Made by a program: the position numbers and the translations under genes. A stretch of 64,000 nt of DNA from Bacteroidota bacterium (lineage in GTDB: Bacteria > Bacteroidota > Bacteroidia > Bacteroidales > P3). The notes beneath the pieces are model-generated. The model was not told the origin of the DNA. It was given only the letters and a program-made list of their open reading frames with translations, and did no database searches. The DNA lies in the NCBI GenBank assembly GCA_017860275.1, contig JAFNAQ010000007.1, positions 59,495 through 123,494 on the forward strand, given 5' to 3'. Below, piece after piece: positions 53,736 to 61,390 of this stretch (within the stretch, counting starts at the first letter, position 1; each line of letters begins with the position of its first letter).

Positions 53736-54324
53736 ACAATATAGAGTTGTAGTTATTGAGCCCTCTCCAATTATTATTTCTGGCATTAAGCATCTGATTG
53801 AAAACAGCAAAGACTTTCTATATGTGGGAAGCATTGCCGATATGGAGTTTCTTATTCAAAGACTAACTCCCCTGCGTCCAGAGATTATTATTATTAATCC
53901 TTCTATCATAGATTTTCACAAAAGAAGTTCCGTTCATAGTTTATTTCAGAATTTCAGCGATGCCTCCATCGTTGCACTTTGTTATAATTTTATCGATAGC
54001 AATATTCTTAAACAATTCGATGGAATTATTGAAATAAACGACGAAAAGCTTAAAATAGAGAATACCCTTATAAACTCTGTAAATAAAAACAAAAACTCCG
54101 AAACTCCAGACTCTTCGGAGCTTTCGGACAGAGAAAAAGAGATATTAATCTCCATAGCCAAAGGCTTTCAAAACAAAGAGATTGCCGATATACATAATAT
54201 CTCCATCCACACAGTTATCTCACATAGAAAGAACATCACAAGGAAAACAGGCATAAAATCAGTCTCAGGACTAACCATCTACGCCCTACTAAACAACCTA
54301 ATAAACCAAAACGAATTCTCCTAA
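53722..54324 (+). CDS. LuxR-family regulator with degenerate receiver
   Basis: 200 residues. The N-terminal 120 residues keep a receiver-like fold (VVVIEPSPIIISGIKHLI, RPEIIIINPSIIDF), but the phosphoacceptor Asp is Asn and the conserved Lys is not visible, so phosphorylation is unlikely. The C-terminal NarL/LuxR helix-turn-helix is intact (LSDREKEILISIAKGFQNKEIAD...TVISHRKNI). It starts 14 bases inside the hemerythrin gene, so the regulator is made with its probable sensor partner. Confidence 0.85.
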   Translation: MMQNKQYRVVVIEPSPIIISGIKHLIENSKDFLYVGSIADMEFLIQRLTPLRPEIIIINPSIIDFHKRSSVHSLFQNFSDASIVALCYNFIDSNILKQFDGIIEINDEKLKIENTLINSVNKNKNSETPDSSELSDREKEILISIAKGFQNKEIADIHNISIHTVISHRKNITRKTGIKSVSGLTIYALLNNLINQNEFS

Positions 54325-54527
54325 AATAGATTAAAGAGATTCCTCCAATCAAGCGAAATTTGCACTACTTGCCTTTTTATTCTATTGATAAAACAAAAAA
54401 CAACAATCCTCATAAATCGAGATTTCTTCACAAGCAAAGCAGCAAGCCAATAAGCAATCTGACAAATAACTTTTCACTTTTAATTTATCACTTTTAACTT
54501 CATAAGGCTTCTAATCTGATACATTAC
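54320..54527. repeat. short dispersed repeat family 2, copy near 54.4 kb
   Basis: It begins CCTAAAATAGATTAAAGAG (overlapping the LuxR stop) and ends TCTGATACATTAC at 54515-54527, just downstream of the stop of the minus-strand orphan gene. The two ends match the copy at 42503-42758. Confidence 0.72.
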
Positions 54528-54531
54528 ATAC

Positions 54532-55278
54532 CTATTTTACTGTATATTTTTGATTAAAAGGGAATACTGTCTCTTCTCCATTTTTAGTGTAAATTAATTC
54601 TCCCTTTAATTCCTTTTCTCCTCTACTATTTGATGGTCTTACATATCTAACCTTTAGTAAATATGGATCTAAAGTATATTCCTTCTTATCTCCTTCAATT
54701 CTTACCTTGATTGGGTTTTTAGTATTATTAGCTACAAAAACAATATTAGTCACATAATCTTCTCCAAGCATTATAGTTTTGTCTTTATTTATTTCAGGAA
54801 AACACTTAACTCCGACTTGATCAACTTGATAATTTGACGATATCATATCAATAATAATCTGATTTGAGATGATATATTTTATAAAAGCAAAAGACTTCTT
54901 TCTCGTTTCTAAATCTTCTGAACAAAGATTATCATAAATTCCTGAATATTTATCATCAAATTTAGGCAAGAATGCACTTGCAGTTCTTCTCAATTTATCT
55001 ATTGAATCTTTATTATTGTCTTTACTACAAAATTCAATTAGATTATTGAACTCATTAAATTTTGATGAATAAGCTTCTCCATATCCTGAGATATTTACTC
55101 CTTTATTTAATATTCCTTCATTATTTATGTTCAGTTTATTCAATAACTCAATTGAAATCATTTCTTTATACTTTGTTTTATAGATTATATATTGAGAAAC
55201 AATAATCAATAAAGCTAATATCAATGTTATATTTTTTATCTTATTAATCGTAATCTTTTGGATTATTTTATTTTCCAT
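54532..55278 (-). CDS. membrane-anchored protein of unknown function (orphan)
   Basis: 248 residues. One N-terminal membrane helix (ITLILALLIIVSQYIIY, about residues 17-33), then an extracytoplasmic region without recognised motifs; it has two cysteines (SFCSKDN-type region and KCFPEIN). A GldM-like immunoglobulin fold is conceivable from EDYVTNIVFVANNTKNP, but unsupported. It is flanked by family 2 repeat at its 3' end and, 276 bases upstream, by dispersed repeat F, transcribed away from it. Confidence 0.65.
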   Translation of the reverse strand: MENKIIQKITINKIKNITLILALLIIVSQYIIYKTKYKEMISIELLNKLNINNEGILNKGVNISGYGEAYSSKFNEFNNLIEFCSKDNNKDSIDKLRRTASAFLPKFDDKYSGIYDNLCSEDLETRKKSFAFIKYIISNQIIIDMISSNYQVDQVGVKCFPEINKDKTIMLGEDYVTNIVFVANNTKNPIKVRIEGDKKEYTLDPYLLKVRYVRPSNSRGEKELKGELIYTKNGEETVFPFNQKYTVK

Positions 55279-55415
55279 ACTTTCTTCTTCGTTGGGGTTT
55301 GAAATTTATTACTTGTATATTATTTGGATTTCTAATCTTATACATTGGGTTTAATATTAGAGTTCAAAGATATAGTTTTTATTTTATTATTGGAAAGGAG
55401 TTTGAGGATTTTTAT

Positions 55416-55512
55416 GTAGAGACGGAGCATGCTCCGTCTCATATTCAATTTTTTTTCTTCCTTTTTTTCTTGTTTCTTTAATGTTTTGAGACGGAGCATG
55501 CTCCGTCTCTAC
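55416..55512. repeat. REP/BIME-like pair of palindromes
   Basis: Two 26-nt elements, 55416-55441 and 55487-55512, each containing the palindrome GACGGAGCATGCTCCGTC, are exact reverse complements of each other, separated by a 45-base T-rich spacer. Confidence 0.9.
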
Positions 55513-55553
55513 GAGTGGGGTATTCTTATTTGCTTTATAAGACCTTGGTTTTG

Positions 55554-55993
55554 TTTTTAACTAAAACATTGTTTTTCTGTGATTTTTGTAACATTATGCA
55601 AGTTTTAGTCTTAATTGTTATTAATTTTATTGTGGGTTGTGGGTTGGATATTTGAAGGCAGGTGTTGGAGTTTGGGAAATGGTTCGTTAATTCTTTATAA
55701 TAAATTTATGGGGTTTTGGATTTTTTGGGGGTGAATTTGCTGAGACGCGATAAATCGCGTCTCTACGGGGAATTTTATCTCCTCTTTTTCCAAAGAAACC
55801 TCATCTTTTTGGATTTTTATCTGATATAATTTCAGAGAAACGAAGTATATTTTCGTGGAAATAAAGATTTTAGAGAAATAGAATAAGATTCTACTAAAAT
55901 AGAATCAAATTCTGTTTCGCTAGAATTTGATTCTAGAGCGACAAAATGCGGTTTTGTTGAAGAAAATGCTTAATTCTATTTCTTAAAATTAAC
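55554..55993 (-). repeat. dispersed 0.44-kb repeat, copy F (reverse)
   Basis: 440 bp. Minus strand, its end motif TAACATTATGCAA is at 55589-55601 and its beginning CTTAAAATTAAC at 55982-55993. It contains the GAGACGCGAT / ATCGCGTCTC hairpin (55742-55763) at the same place as copy A. Orphan gene 54532-55278 lies beyond its conserved end; the ArsG-like gene ends 9 bases from its start. Confidence 0.92.
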
Positions 55994-56001
55994 AGGCTTA
56001 T

Positions 56002-56712
56002 TTAGAAATAAAGGTAGGCGTAGTAGATTCCTACTAGGATAAAGACTGAAGAGACTACATATCTTACCGCTTTTTCGAAGGTCTTCATATTGTTGTAGAA
56101 CTTACCTACCGAAGAAACGGAGTATGCAAGTATCCACGCAACTATTACTACGGGAAGACCAGTGCCTATTGCAAAGACTATTGCTAATAAATACCCTGCT
56201 GGTTGCACAACCGCCATAGGGATTAAGCCTGTGAAGTAAAATATACTTGAAGAAGGGCAGAAACATAGTGAGAATAATATTCCCAACCAAAAAGCCCCAA
56301 ATCCTCCTTTTTTACTTAGCTTGTCCTGTGATGGATTGATTCCAAGATTAGGCAAGAAACTCAGCTTCTCATAAAACATCATAAATAGTCCGATAAGAAT
56401 TAGAGAAGGTGGTATAAGAATTCCTGCATAATTGGCTAAGAACTTTTTTATGGTATATATGCTTGCACCTTGTTTTATTATAGCTACAAGGATAATTGTT
56501 AGAAAAGTATAGACCACTATACGCCCAAGAGTATAGTAGATGCCGCCTAAGAATACCTTTCTTTTGTTTTCAATATCCTTGCTTAGAAAGCCAATTGCTG
56601 TAATGTTTGTCGCTAAGGGGCAAGGACTAATTGCTGTTAGAAGGCCAAGAAGAAAGGCGGTGAGAATTGGGATATTGCTACTATGCAATATTGAATCAAT
56701 AAATTCCATCAT
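56002..56712 (-). CDS. ArsG-type CcdA-like membrane transporter
   Basis: 236 residues, six membrane helices of the CcdA/DsbD-central type, with cysteines in TAISPCPLATN and LFSLCFCPSSS. Its pairing with an ArsF-like lipoprotein matches the arsF-arsG pair that I know from Bacteroidetes arsenic operons, where ArsG is assigned aromatic-arsenical efflux or electron transfer. It starts 4 bases inside the ArsF-like gene (ATGA), so the two are coupled. Confidence 0.8.
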   Translation of the reverse strand: MMEFIDSILHSSNIPILTAFLLGLLTAISPCPLATNITAIGFLSKDIENKRKVFLGGIYYTLGRIVVYTFLTIILVAIIKQGASIYTIKKFLANYAGILIPPSLILIGLFMMFYEKLSFLPNLGINPSQDKLSKKGGFGAFWLGILFSLCFCPSSSIFYFTGLIPMAVVQPAGYLLAIVFAIGTGLPVVIVAWILAYSVSSVGKFYNNMKTFEKAVRYVVSSVFILVGIYYAYLYF

Positions 56713-57140
56713 AGGAGTGATTTTATCTTTTCTGTGATTACTCTCTTAAAGGTTTCTTCGTTTGTGTTAGTATGGTCAAAACTAAAAGCTGTCATATCAT
56801 TGATAGTCTCTACTCCATTCTGCCATTTATTAATTAGAAGGCTTGACCATGCAACCTCATATTTCTCTGCAATCCTCTCGTTTTCTTTTAGAGTATAATC
56901 AATCATCTTGTAGACAATCTTCCCCTCTTTTATCTCCTTAGAAAAGTTTTCATCTAAGACCTCCTTGGTATATCTCTCAATGTTCATACATGAAATACAC
57001 CTATTCTTGCCAAAGAAATAGAGTACCTCTATCCTATCTCCATTTATATCCTTCACCTTTGGCTGGGAAGCCTTTGGAGATTCTTTAGAACATCCAAAAA
57101 ATGCAAGAATGATTACTAGGAAAACTAAAGCCTTTTTCAT
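56709..57140 (-). CDS. ArsF-like thioredoxin-fold lipoprotein
   Basis: 143 residues with lipobox FFGC (Cys17), then a thioredoxin-like domain with a CxxC motif in GKNRCISCMNIE. This layout matches ArsF-family proteins (annotated as nitrophenyl nitroreductase subunits). It would use electrons delivered by the CcdA-like ArsG. It follows the thioredoxin-fold gene after 16 bases. Confidence 0.8.
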   Translation of the reverse strand: MKKALVFLVIILAFFGCSKESPKASQPKVKDINGDRIEVLYFFGKNRCISCMNIERYTKEVLDENFSKEIKEGKIVYKMIDYTLKENERIAEKYEVAWSSLLINKWQNGVETINDMTAFSFDHTNTNEETFKRVITEKIKSLL

Positions 57141-57156
57141 TGCTGGGAGAATAAGA

Positions 57157-57390
57157 TTATTTTGTCAAAAGCTCTTTAATCTTATCAACTGGAAGTTTTG
57201 CCCCTGAGCTTACAACCTTTCCGTCAATAACTAAGGCTGGAGTACGTAATACATTAAACTGCATTATCTCCATCATATCTTCTATTTTTTCAACCTTTGT
57301 GTCTAGTCCTAATTCCTCAACAGCCTTTACAACGTTATTATAAAGAGCCATGCATGTAGAACATCCTGTTCCTAAAACTTTAATTTCCAT
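57157..57390 (-). CDS. small thioredoxin-fold redox protein
   Basis: 77 residues. The active site is G9-C-S-T-C13 and the cis-proline is in RTPALVIDGKVV, the MTH895/redox-active-disulfide-protein-2 type. A cytoplasmic disulfide reductant for the neighbouring CcdA-like and ArsF-like proteins is the obvious guess. 25 bases after the TerC-like gene. Confidence 0.87.
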   Translation of the reverse strand: MEIKVLGTGCSTCMALYNNVVKAVEELGLDTKVEKIEDMMEIMQFNVLRTPALVIDGKVVSSGAKLPVDKIKELLTK

Positions 57391-57415
57391 ATTGTAAATG
57401 TATAATCTATTAATA

Positions 57416-58483
57416 TTATTCTTCTATTTTATTCTTAGACTTCTCAGGAATGACAACTGAGGCTAATACGCTAACTCCTAATATACCTATAATGATAAAT
57501 AAAGAATGAATTGTTTCGAAGCCAATTGTTTCAAGCCAAGTGTGGGCAAGCATCTTTACACCAATAAATGTCAGCAAAACAGCTAGTCCAATCTTTAGGA
57601 ATCTAAACATATTCATAACATTACTTACAAGGAAGAATAGGGAACGAAGACCAAGAATAGCAAATATGTTTGAGAAGAAAACCACAAATGGGTCTTTTGT
57701 AACCGAAAAGATTGCAGGAATAGAATCAACTGCAAAGATTAGATCTGTGAACTCAACAACTACCAAACATACAAAAAGGATTGTCATATATCGTTTACCG
57801 TCAATCTTTTTAAAGAAAGTATGATCATCCACATCGTGAGAGATAGGCATAAACCTTGAAAGGAATTTCACTATCATATTATCCTCTGTCTTTACCGACT
57901 CCTCTTCATTTCTATTTATAAACATCGATATTCCGGTATAAACAAGGAATCCTCCAAAGAGATAAAGCACCCATTCATATTTCTGGATAATGGCTGCACT
58001 GAGGAAGATAAAGATAAATCTCATAACTATTGCCCCAAGTACACCCCACATTAAAACTCTTTTATAGTATTTTCTTTCGATTCCGAAAGATGCAAAGATT
58101 AGAATTATGACGAAGATATTGTCAATTGATAATGAATACTCAATTAAATAACCCGTGATATACTCAATACTCATTTGTCCACGATACTTTTCTACAGCTT
58201 GTTCATAAGGTATATCGTTATAAGTTGCGCCATTATGATACTTGGCAGATATTTCATTTAGACCATTAAGATCAGATACCCCATGTATCTTTTCTCCGTG
58301 AAATCGAATAAAAAGGAAGAAGGCGAGGGCTAAAGTTACCCATACAGCAGTACTAACACTTGCTTTTTTCATTGTTACTATCTTGTCTTCTTTCTCGAAA
58401 ACACCAAGGTCAAGAATCAAAATCGCAGCAATAATAATAGTGAAACCTGCGAAAAATAATACTTCAAAAAGAGATGAGTCCAT
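57416..58483 (-). CDS. TerC/Alx-family membrane protein
   Basis: 355 residues, about seven to eight helices. The TerC signatures are present: EYSLSIDNIFVIILIFASFGI and EFTDLIFAVDSIPAIFSVT, with their membrane-embedded acidic residues. An insert of about 45 residues (around 70-115) follows the second helix. The family is implicated in tellurite resistance and Mn2+ or Ca2+ export at the membrane. It heads an operon with redox and ArsF/ArsG genes, unlike usual ter operons. Confidence 0.9.
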   Translation of the reverse strand: MDSSLFEVLFFAGFTIIIAAILILDLGVFEKEDKIVTMKKASVSTAVWVTLALAFFLFIRFHGEKIHGVSDLNGLNEISAKYHNGATYNDIPYEQAVEKYRGQMSIEYITGYLIEYSLSIDNIFVIILIFASFGIERKYYKRVLMWGVLGAIVMRFIFIFLSAAIIQKYEWVLYLFGGFLVYTGISMFINRNEEESVKTEDNMIVKFLSRFMPISHDVDDHTFFKKIDGKRYMTILFVCLVVVEFTDLIFAVDSIPAIFSVTKDPFVVFFSNIFAILGLRSLFFLVSNVMNMFRFLKIGLAVLLTFIGVKMLAHTWLETIGFETIHSLFIIIGILGVSVLASVVIPEKSKNKIEE

Positions 58484-58517
58484 AATAATTACTTCGTTAT
58501 TTTATTTATTCAACTTG

Positions 58518-58525
58518 CGAAATTA
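58518..58525 (-). promoter_or_regulatory. -7 box TAATTTCG for the TerC operon
   Basis: Minus-strand TAATTTCG followed by C, 35 bases before the ATG at 58483. Confidence 0.55.
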
Positions 58526-58558
58526 CATAAAATAAGCGTTAGTTATGCTCTTTTTTAG

Positions 58559-58566
58559 TACTTTTG
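58559..58566 (+). promoter_or_regulatory. -7 box TACTTTTG for the LutA-YhcC-RlmN operon
   Basis: TACTTTTG, 24 bases before the ATG at 58590, divergent from the TerC operon promoter. Confidence 0.65.
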
Positions 58567-58589
58567 TATATTCTATTATTTCATAAAAG

Positions 58590-59321
58590 ATGAATGTAAA
58601 CGTATTTATTCCTTGCTGCATCGACCAATTCACACCTCAAACAGGCTTGAATCTAATAGCACTTTTGGAGAAATTGGGTCATAATGTCACCTATAATGAA
58701 GAGCAAACCTGCTGCGGGCGAGTCTTATATGACAATGGAAATTGGGCTGAGGCAAAGGAAGTCGGAGAGAAATTCATCGGAATGTATAATATAAGAGACT
58801 ATATTGTTGGTTGCTCAACCTCATGTGTGGGCTATATCAAGAACAATATGGGTAGGCTTTTCTTCAATACCTCTAACCATAACCTTTATAAAAACATCAA
58901 CGATAAGATAGTTGACATCACAGAGTTCTTGGTTGACATAGCACAAACCTTAGATGTTGGGGCTTATTTCCCTTATAAGGTATCTGTACATTATAACTGT
59001 CATGCACTAAACGAGTACAATTTGGTCGAAGAAACAAAGCTTTTGCTTCAGAATGTTAAGGGTTTAGAGATTGTTTCAGCCAATACTAATAACTTCTGTT
59101 GCGGTTATGGAGGCATGTTTACCTTGTTTAACGACCCTGTTTCTATGGCTTTGGCAAAACAAAAGATTGATCAGGTGCTTGCAGAAGGCGCAGAATATAT
59201 CGTAAGTAGCGACCAGACATGTCTACTTCACTTGCAATCCTATATCGATAAGCACGCAATCAACCTTAAAACCATTCATCTTGTCGACCTATTAATGTGG
59301 GAAGAAGACCTTGATAACTAA
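58590..59321 (+). CDS. LutA/YkgE-type (Fe-S)-binding oxidoreductase subunit
   Basis: 243 residues with two CCG domains: QTCCGRVLYDNG with GCSTSCVGY, and HYNCHALNE with FCCGYGGMF, which bind iron-sulfur (or heterodisulfide-type) clusters. This is the LutA/YkgE/GlpC-C-terminal type involved in lactate oxidation. Its usual partners LutB and LutC are absent; instead it is in an operon with two radical-SAM genes (next start overlaps its stop by one base, TAATG). Confidence 0.87.
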   Translation: MNVNVFIPCCIDQFTPQTGLNLIALLEKLGHNVTYNEEQTCCGRVLYDNGNWAEAKEVGEKFIGMYNIRDYIVGCSTSCVGYIKNNMGRLFFNTSNHNLYKNINDKIVDITEFLVDIAQTLDVGAYFPYKVSVHYNCHALNEYNLVEETKLLLQNVKGLEIVSANTNNFCCGYGGMFTLFNDPVSMALAKQKIDQVLAEGAEYIVSSDQTCLLHLQSYIDKHAINLKTIHLVDLLMWEEDLDN

Positions 59322-60274
59322 TGAAAGACACCACGATATTCCCATGGGGCGATACAAGACCCTACAATTCTTATTCTAATTATTTTCGTAAAGAGTTCGG
59401 ACATAGGGTGCAAAAGCTATCCATTGACGCAGGATTCACATGCCCAAACCGAGATGGTAGCGTTTCAATTGGGGGATGTTCCTTCTGCGATAACGACGCT
59501 TTTAACCCATCATACTGCCAAGCAGAGAAGTCAATTACCCAACAATTAAACGAAGGAATAGAGTTTCACCAGTGGAGATATAAGAAAGCAATGGACTATT
59601 TAGCCTATTTTCAACCTCACTCAAACACATATGCACCACTCGAAACCCTCAAAAAACTATACGAAGAAGCTCTTAATCACGATAAGATTGTCGGACTAGT
59701 CATAGGCACAAGACCCGATTGCGTGGACGAAGAAAAGCTTGACTACATAGCAGAACTCTCAAAAAAGCACTATATTATCCTCGAATTTGGGATAGAAAGT
59801 CTTTACGACAAGACCCTAAAAAGGATAAATCGAGGGCATGATTCTGCGCAAACACTATGGGCAATAGAAGAGTCTGTCAAGCGAGGAATAAGAACTGGAG
59901 GTCATATAATCTTCGGTCTGCCATCGGAGACGAGGTCTGAGATGCTAAAGGAGGCGGAAATCTTATCCAATCTTGGGCTAACATCGGTTAAATTCCACCA
60001 ACTTCAGATATTTAAGAATACGAAAATGGAGGAAGATTTCAAGGAAAACCCACAAGACTACGACCTTTTCTCCTTCGAGGATTACAAGGAATTCATAATC
60101 GATTTCCTCGAAAGACTAAACCCAAGCATCGTAATTGAACGTTTCGCAGGAGAAGTTCCACCTAGGTTTAGGGCGAATGAAGGGTGGGGAAACCTCAGAA
60201 ATGAGGAAGTAGTATCAAGAATTGAACAAAGAATGAGAGATAGAAACACATACCAAGGGAGGTTATATGAATAG
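59321..60274 (+). CDS. radical SAM protein, TIGR01212/YhcC type
   Basis: 317 residues. The cluster-binding cysteines are in FTCPNRDGSVSIGGCSFCDND (CX11CX2C), with the family features IGTRPDCVDEEKLDYI, EFGIESLYDKTLKRINRGHD and GLPSETRSEML. Its substrate is unknown. It overlaps rlmN by 8 bases, so both are translated together. Confidence 0.9.
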   Translation: MKDTTIFPWGDTRPYNSYSNYFRKEFGHRVQKLSIDAGFTCPNRDGSVSIGGCSFCDNDAFNPSYCQAEKSITQQLNEGIEFHQWRYKKAMDYLAYFQPHSNTYAPLETLKKLYEEALNHDKIVGLVIGTRPDCVDEEKLDYIAELSKKHYIILEFGIESLYDKTLKRINRGHDSAQTLWAIEESVKRGIRTGGHIIFGLPSETRSEMLKEAEILSNLGLTSVKFHQLQIFKNTKMEEDFKENPQDYDLFSFEDYKEFIIDFLERLNPSIVIERFAGEVPPRFRANEGWGNLRNEEVVSRIEQRMRDRNTYQGRLYE

Positions 60275-61289
60275 TTTATTCGGAAAAACATTAGATGAAT
60301 TGCAAGAAATTTGCCTTTACACAGGGCTTCCTAAGTTCGCAGCAAAGCAGATTGCAGACTGGATTTACGCCAAAGGAGTAACGGAAATTGACCAGATGAC
60401 CAACCTATCTTTGAAGGCAAGAGAGTCATTAAAGAAAGAATATAATATCGGAAGATCTCTTCCTGTGGATTGTCAAACCTCGATTGACGGCACAAAGAAG
60501 TACCTTTTCCACTACCAAAACAACGATTACGTAGAAGCAGTCTTTATTCCTGAGGACGAAAGAGCAACACTTTGCGTCTCAACACAGGTAGGATGCAAGA
60601 TGAATTGCAGCTTTTGCGCAACAGGAAAGCAAGGATTTACGAGAAATTTAAGCAGTCTTGAGATAGTAAATATGGTCAGAAGCCTACCCGAATACGAGAA
60701 GCTGACGAACATAGTCTACATGGGAATGGGCGAACCTTTTGACAATTACTATAATGTAATGAAGTCTCTGGAAGTCCTAACCTCATCATGGGGCTTAGCC
60801 ATGAGCCCTCGAAGGATAACAGTCTCGACAGTTGGGTTGCATGAGAGGACAATTGAGTTCCTAAGAGACTCGAATTGTCATCTAGCACTAAGCCTTCACA
60901 ACCCATTTCACTCAGAAAGAGCACGCATAATGCCCGTTGAGAGCAGCAATTATCTTGAAGAAATCATCGAAGAAATCAAGCAATACGACTGGAAAGGTCA
61001 AAGAAGAGTGAGCTTTGAGTACATCTTGTGGAAGGGACTTAACGATACTCCGGTGCATTCTCGAGGTTTGGTAAAACTATTACGAGGACTTGAATGTCGA
61101 GTTAACCTCATTCGCTTCCACACAATCCCCGATACTCTATTCCAAACTGCCGATGAAGAAACCATGATTCGCTTTAGAGATAGCCTCAATGAGCAAGGAA
61201 TTATATGCACAATACGCTCCTCTCGAGGTGAAGACATCCTAGCTGCATGCGGACTTCTCTCAACAAAACACCTAAAAGACGAAGAATAA
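60267..61289 (+). CDS. rlmN: 23S rRNA (adenine2503-C2)-methyltransferase
   Basis: 340 residues. Radical SAM motif CxxxCxxC in GCKMNCSFC, the family pieces MGMGEPFDNY, RRITVSTVG and LALSLHNP, and the late catalytic cysteine in DILAACGLLS. It methylates A2503 of 23S rRNA and A37 of some tRNAs. A strong GGAGG lies 7 bases before its ATG, one of the few clear Shine-Dalgarno sites in the window. Third gene of the operon, ended by a terminator. Confidence 0.95.
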   Translation: MNSLFGKTLDELQEICLYTGLPKFAAKQIADWIYAKGVTEIDQMTNLSLKARESLKKEYNIGRSLPVDCQTSIDGTKKYLFHYQNNDYVEAVFIPEDERATLCVSTQVGCKMNCSFCATGKQGFTRNLSSLEIVNMVRSLPEYEKLTNIVYMGMGEPFDNYYNVMKSLEVLTSSWGLAMSPRRITVSTVGLHERTIEFLRDSNCHLALSLHNPFHSERARIMPVESSNYLEEIIEEIKQYDWKGQRRVSFEYILWKGLNDTPVHSRGLVKLLRGLECRVNLIRFHTIPDTLFQTADEETMIRFRDSLNEQGIICTIRSSRGEDILAACGLLSTKHLKDEE

Positions 61290-61340
61290 AGACCCAAAAA
61301 GCAAAGCAATTATCATATAAAAGCAAAGCAATTGCAATAA

Positions 61341-61377
61341 AAAAAAGCTGTTTCAAACCTCTGAAACAGCTTTTTTT
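61341..61377. terminator. bidirectional terminator between rlmN and the T9SS gene
   Basis: AAAAAAGCTGTTTCA (61341-61355) pairs with TGAAACAGCTTTTTT (61362-61376), with A- and T-runs on both sides. Confidence 0.9.
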
Positions 61378-61390
61378 ATATCTAAAAACC

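Noticed and set aside
58483..58590. Manganese (yybP-ykoY) riboswitch before the TerC-like gene
   Set aside because: The leader is only about 35 bases between promoter box and ATG, too short for that riboswitch, and its conserved core is not visible.
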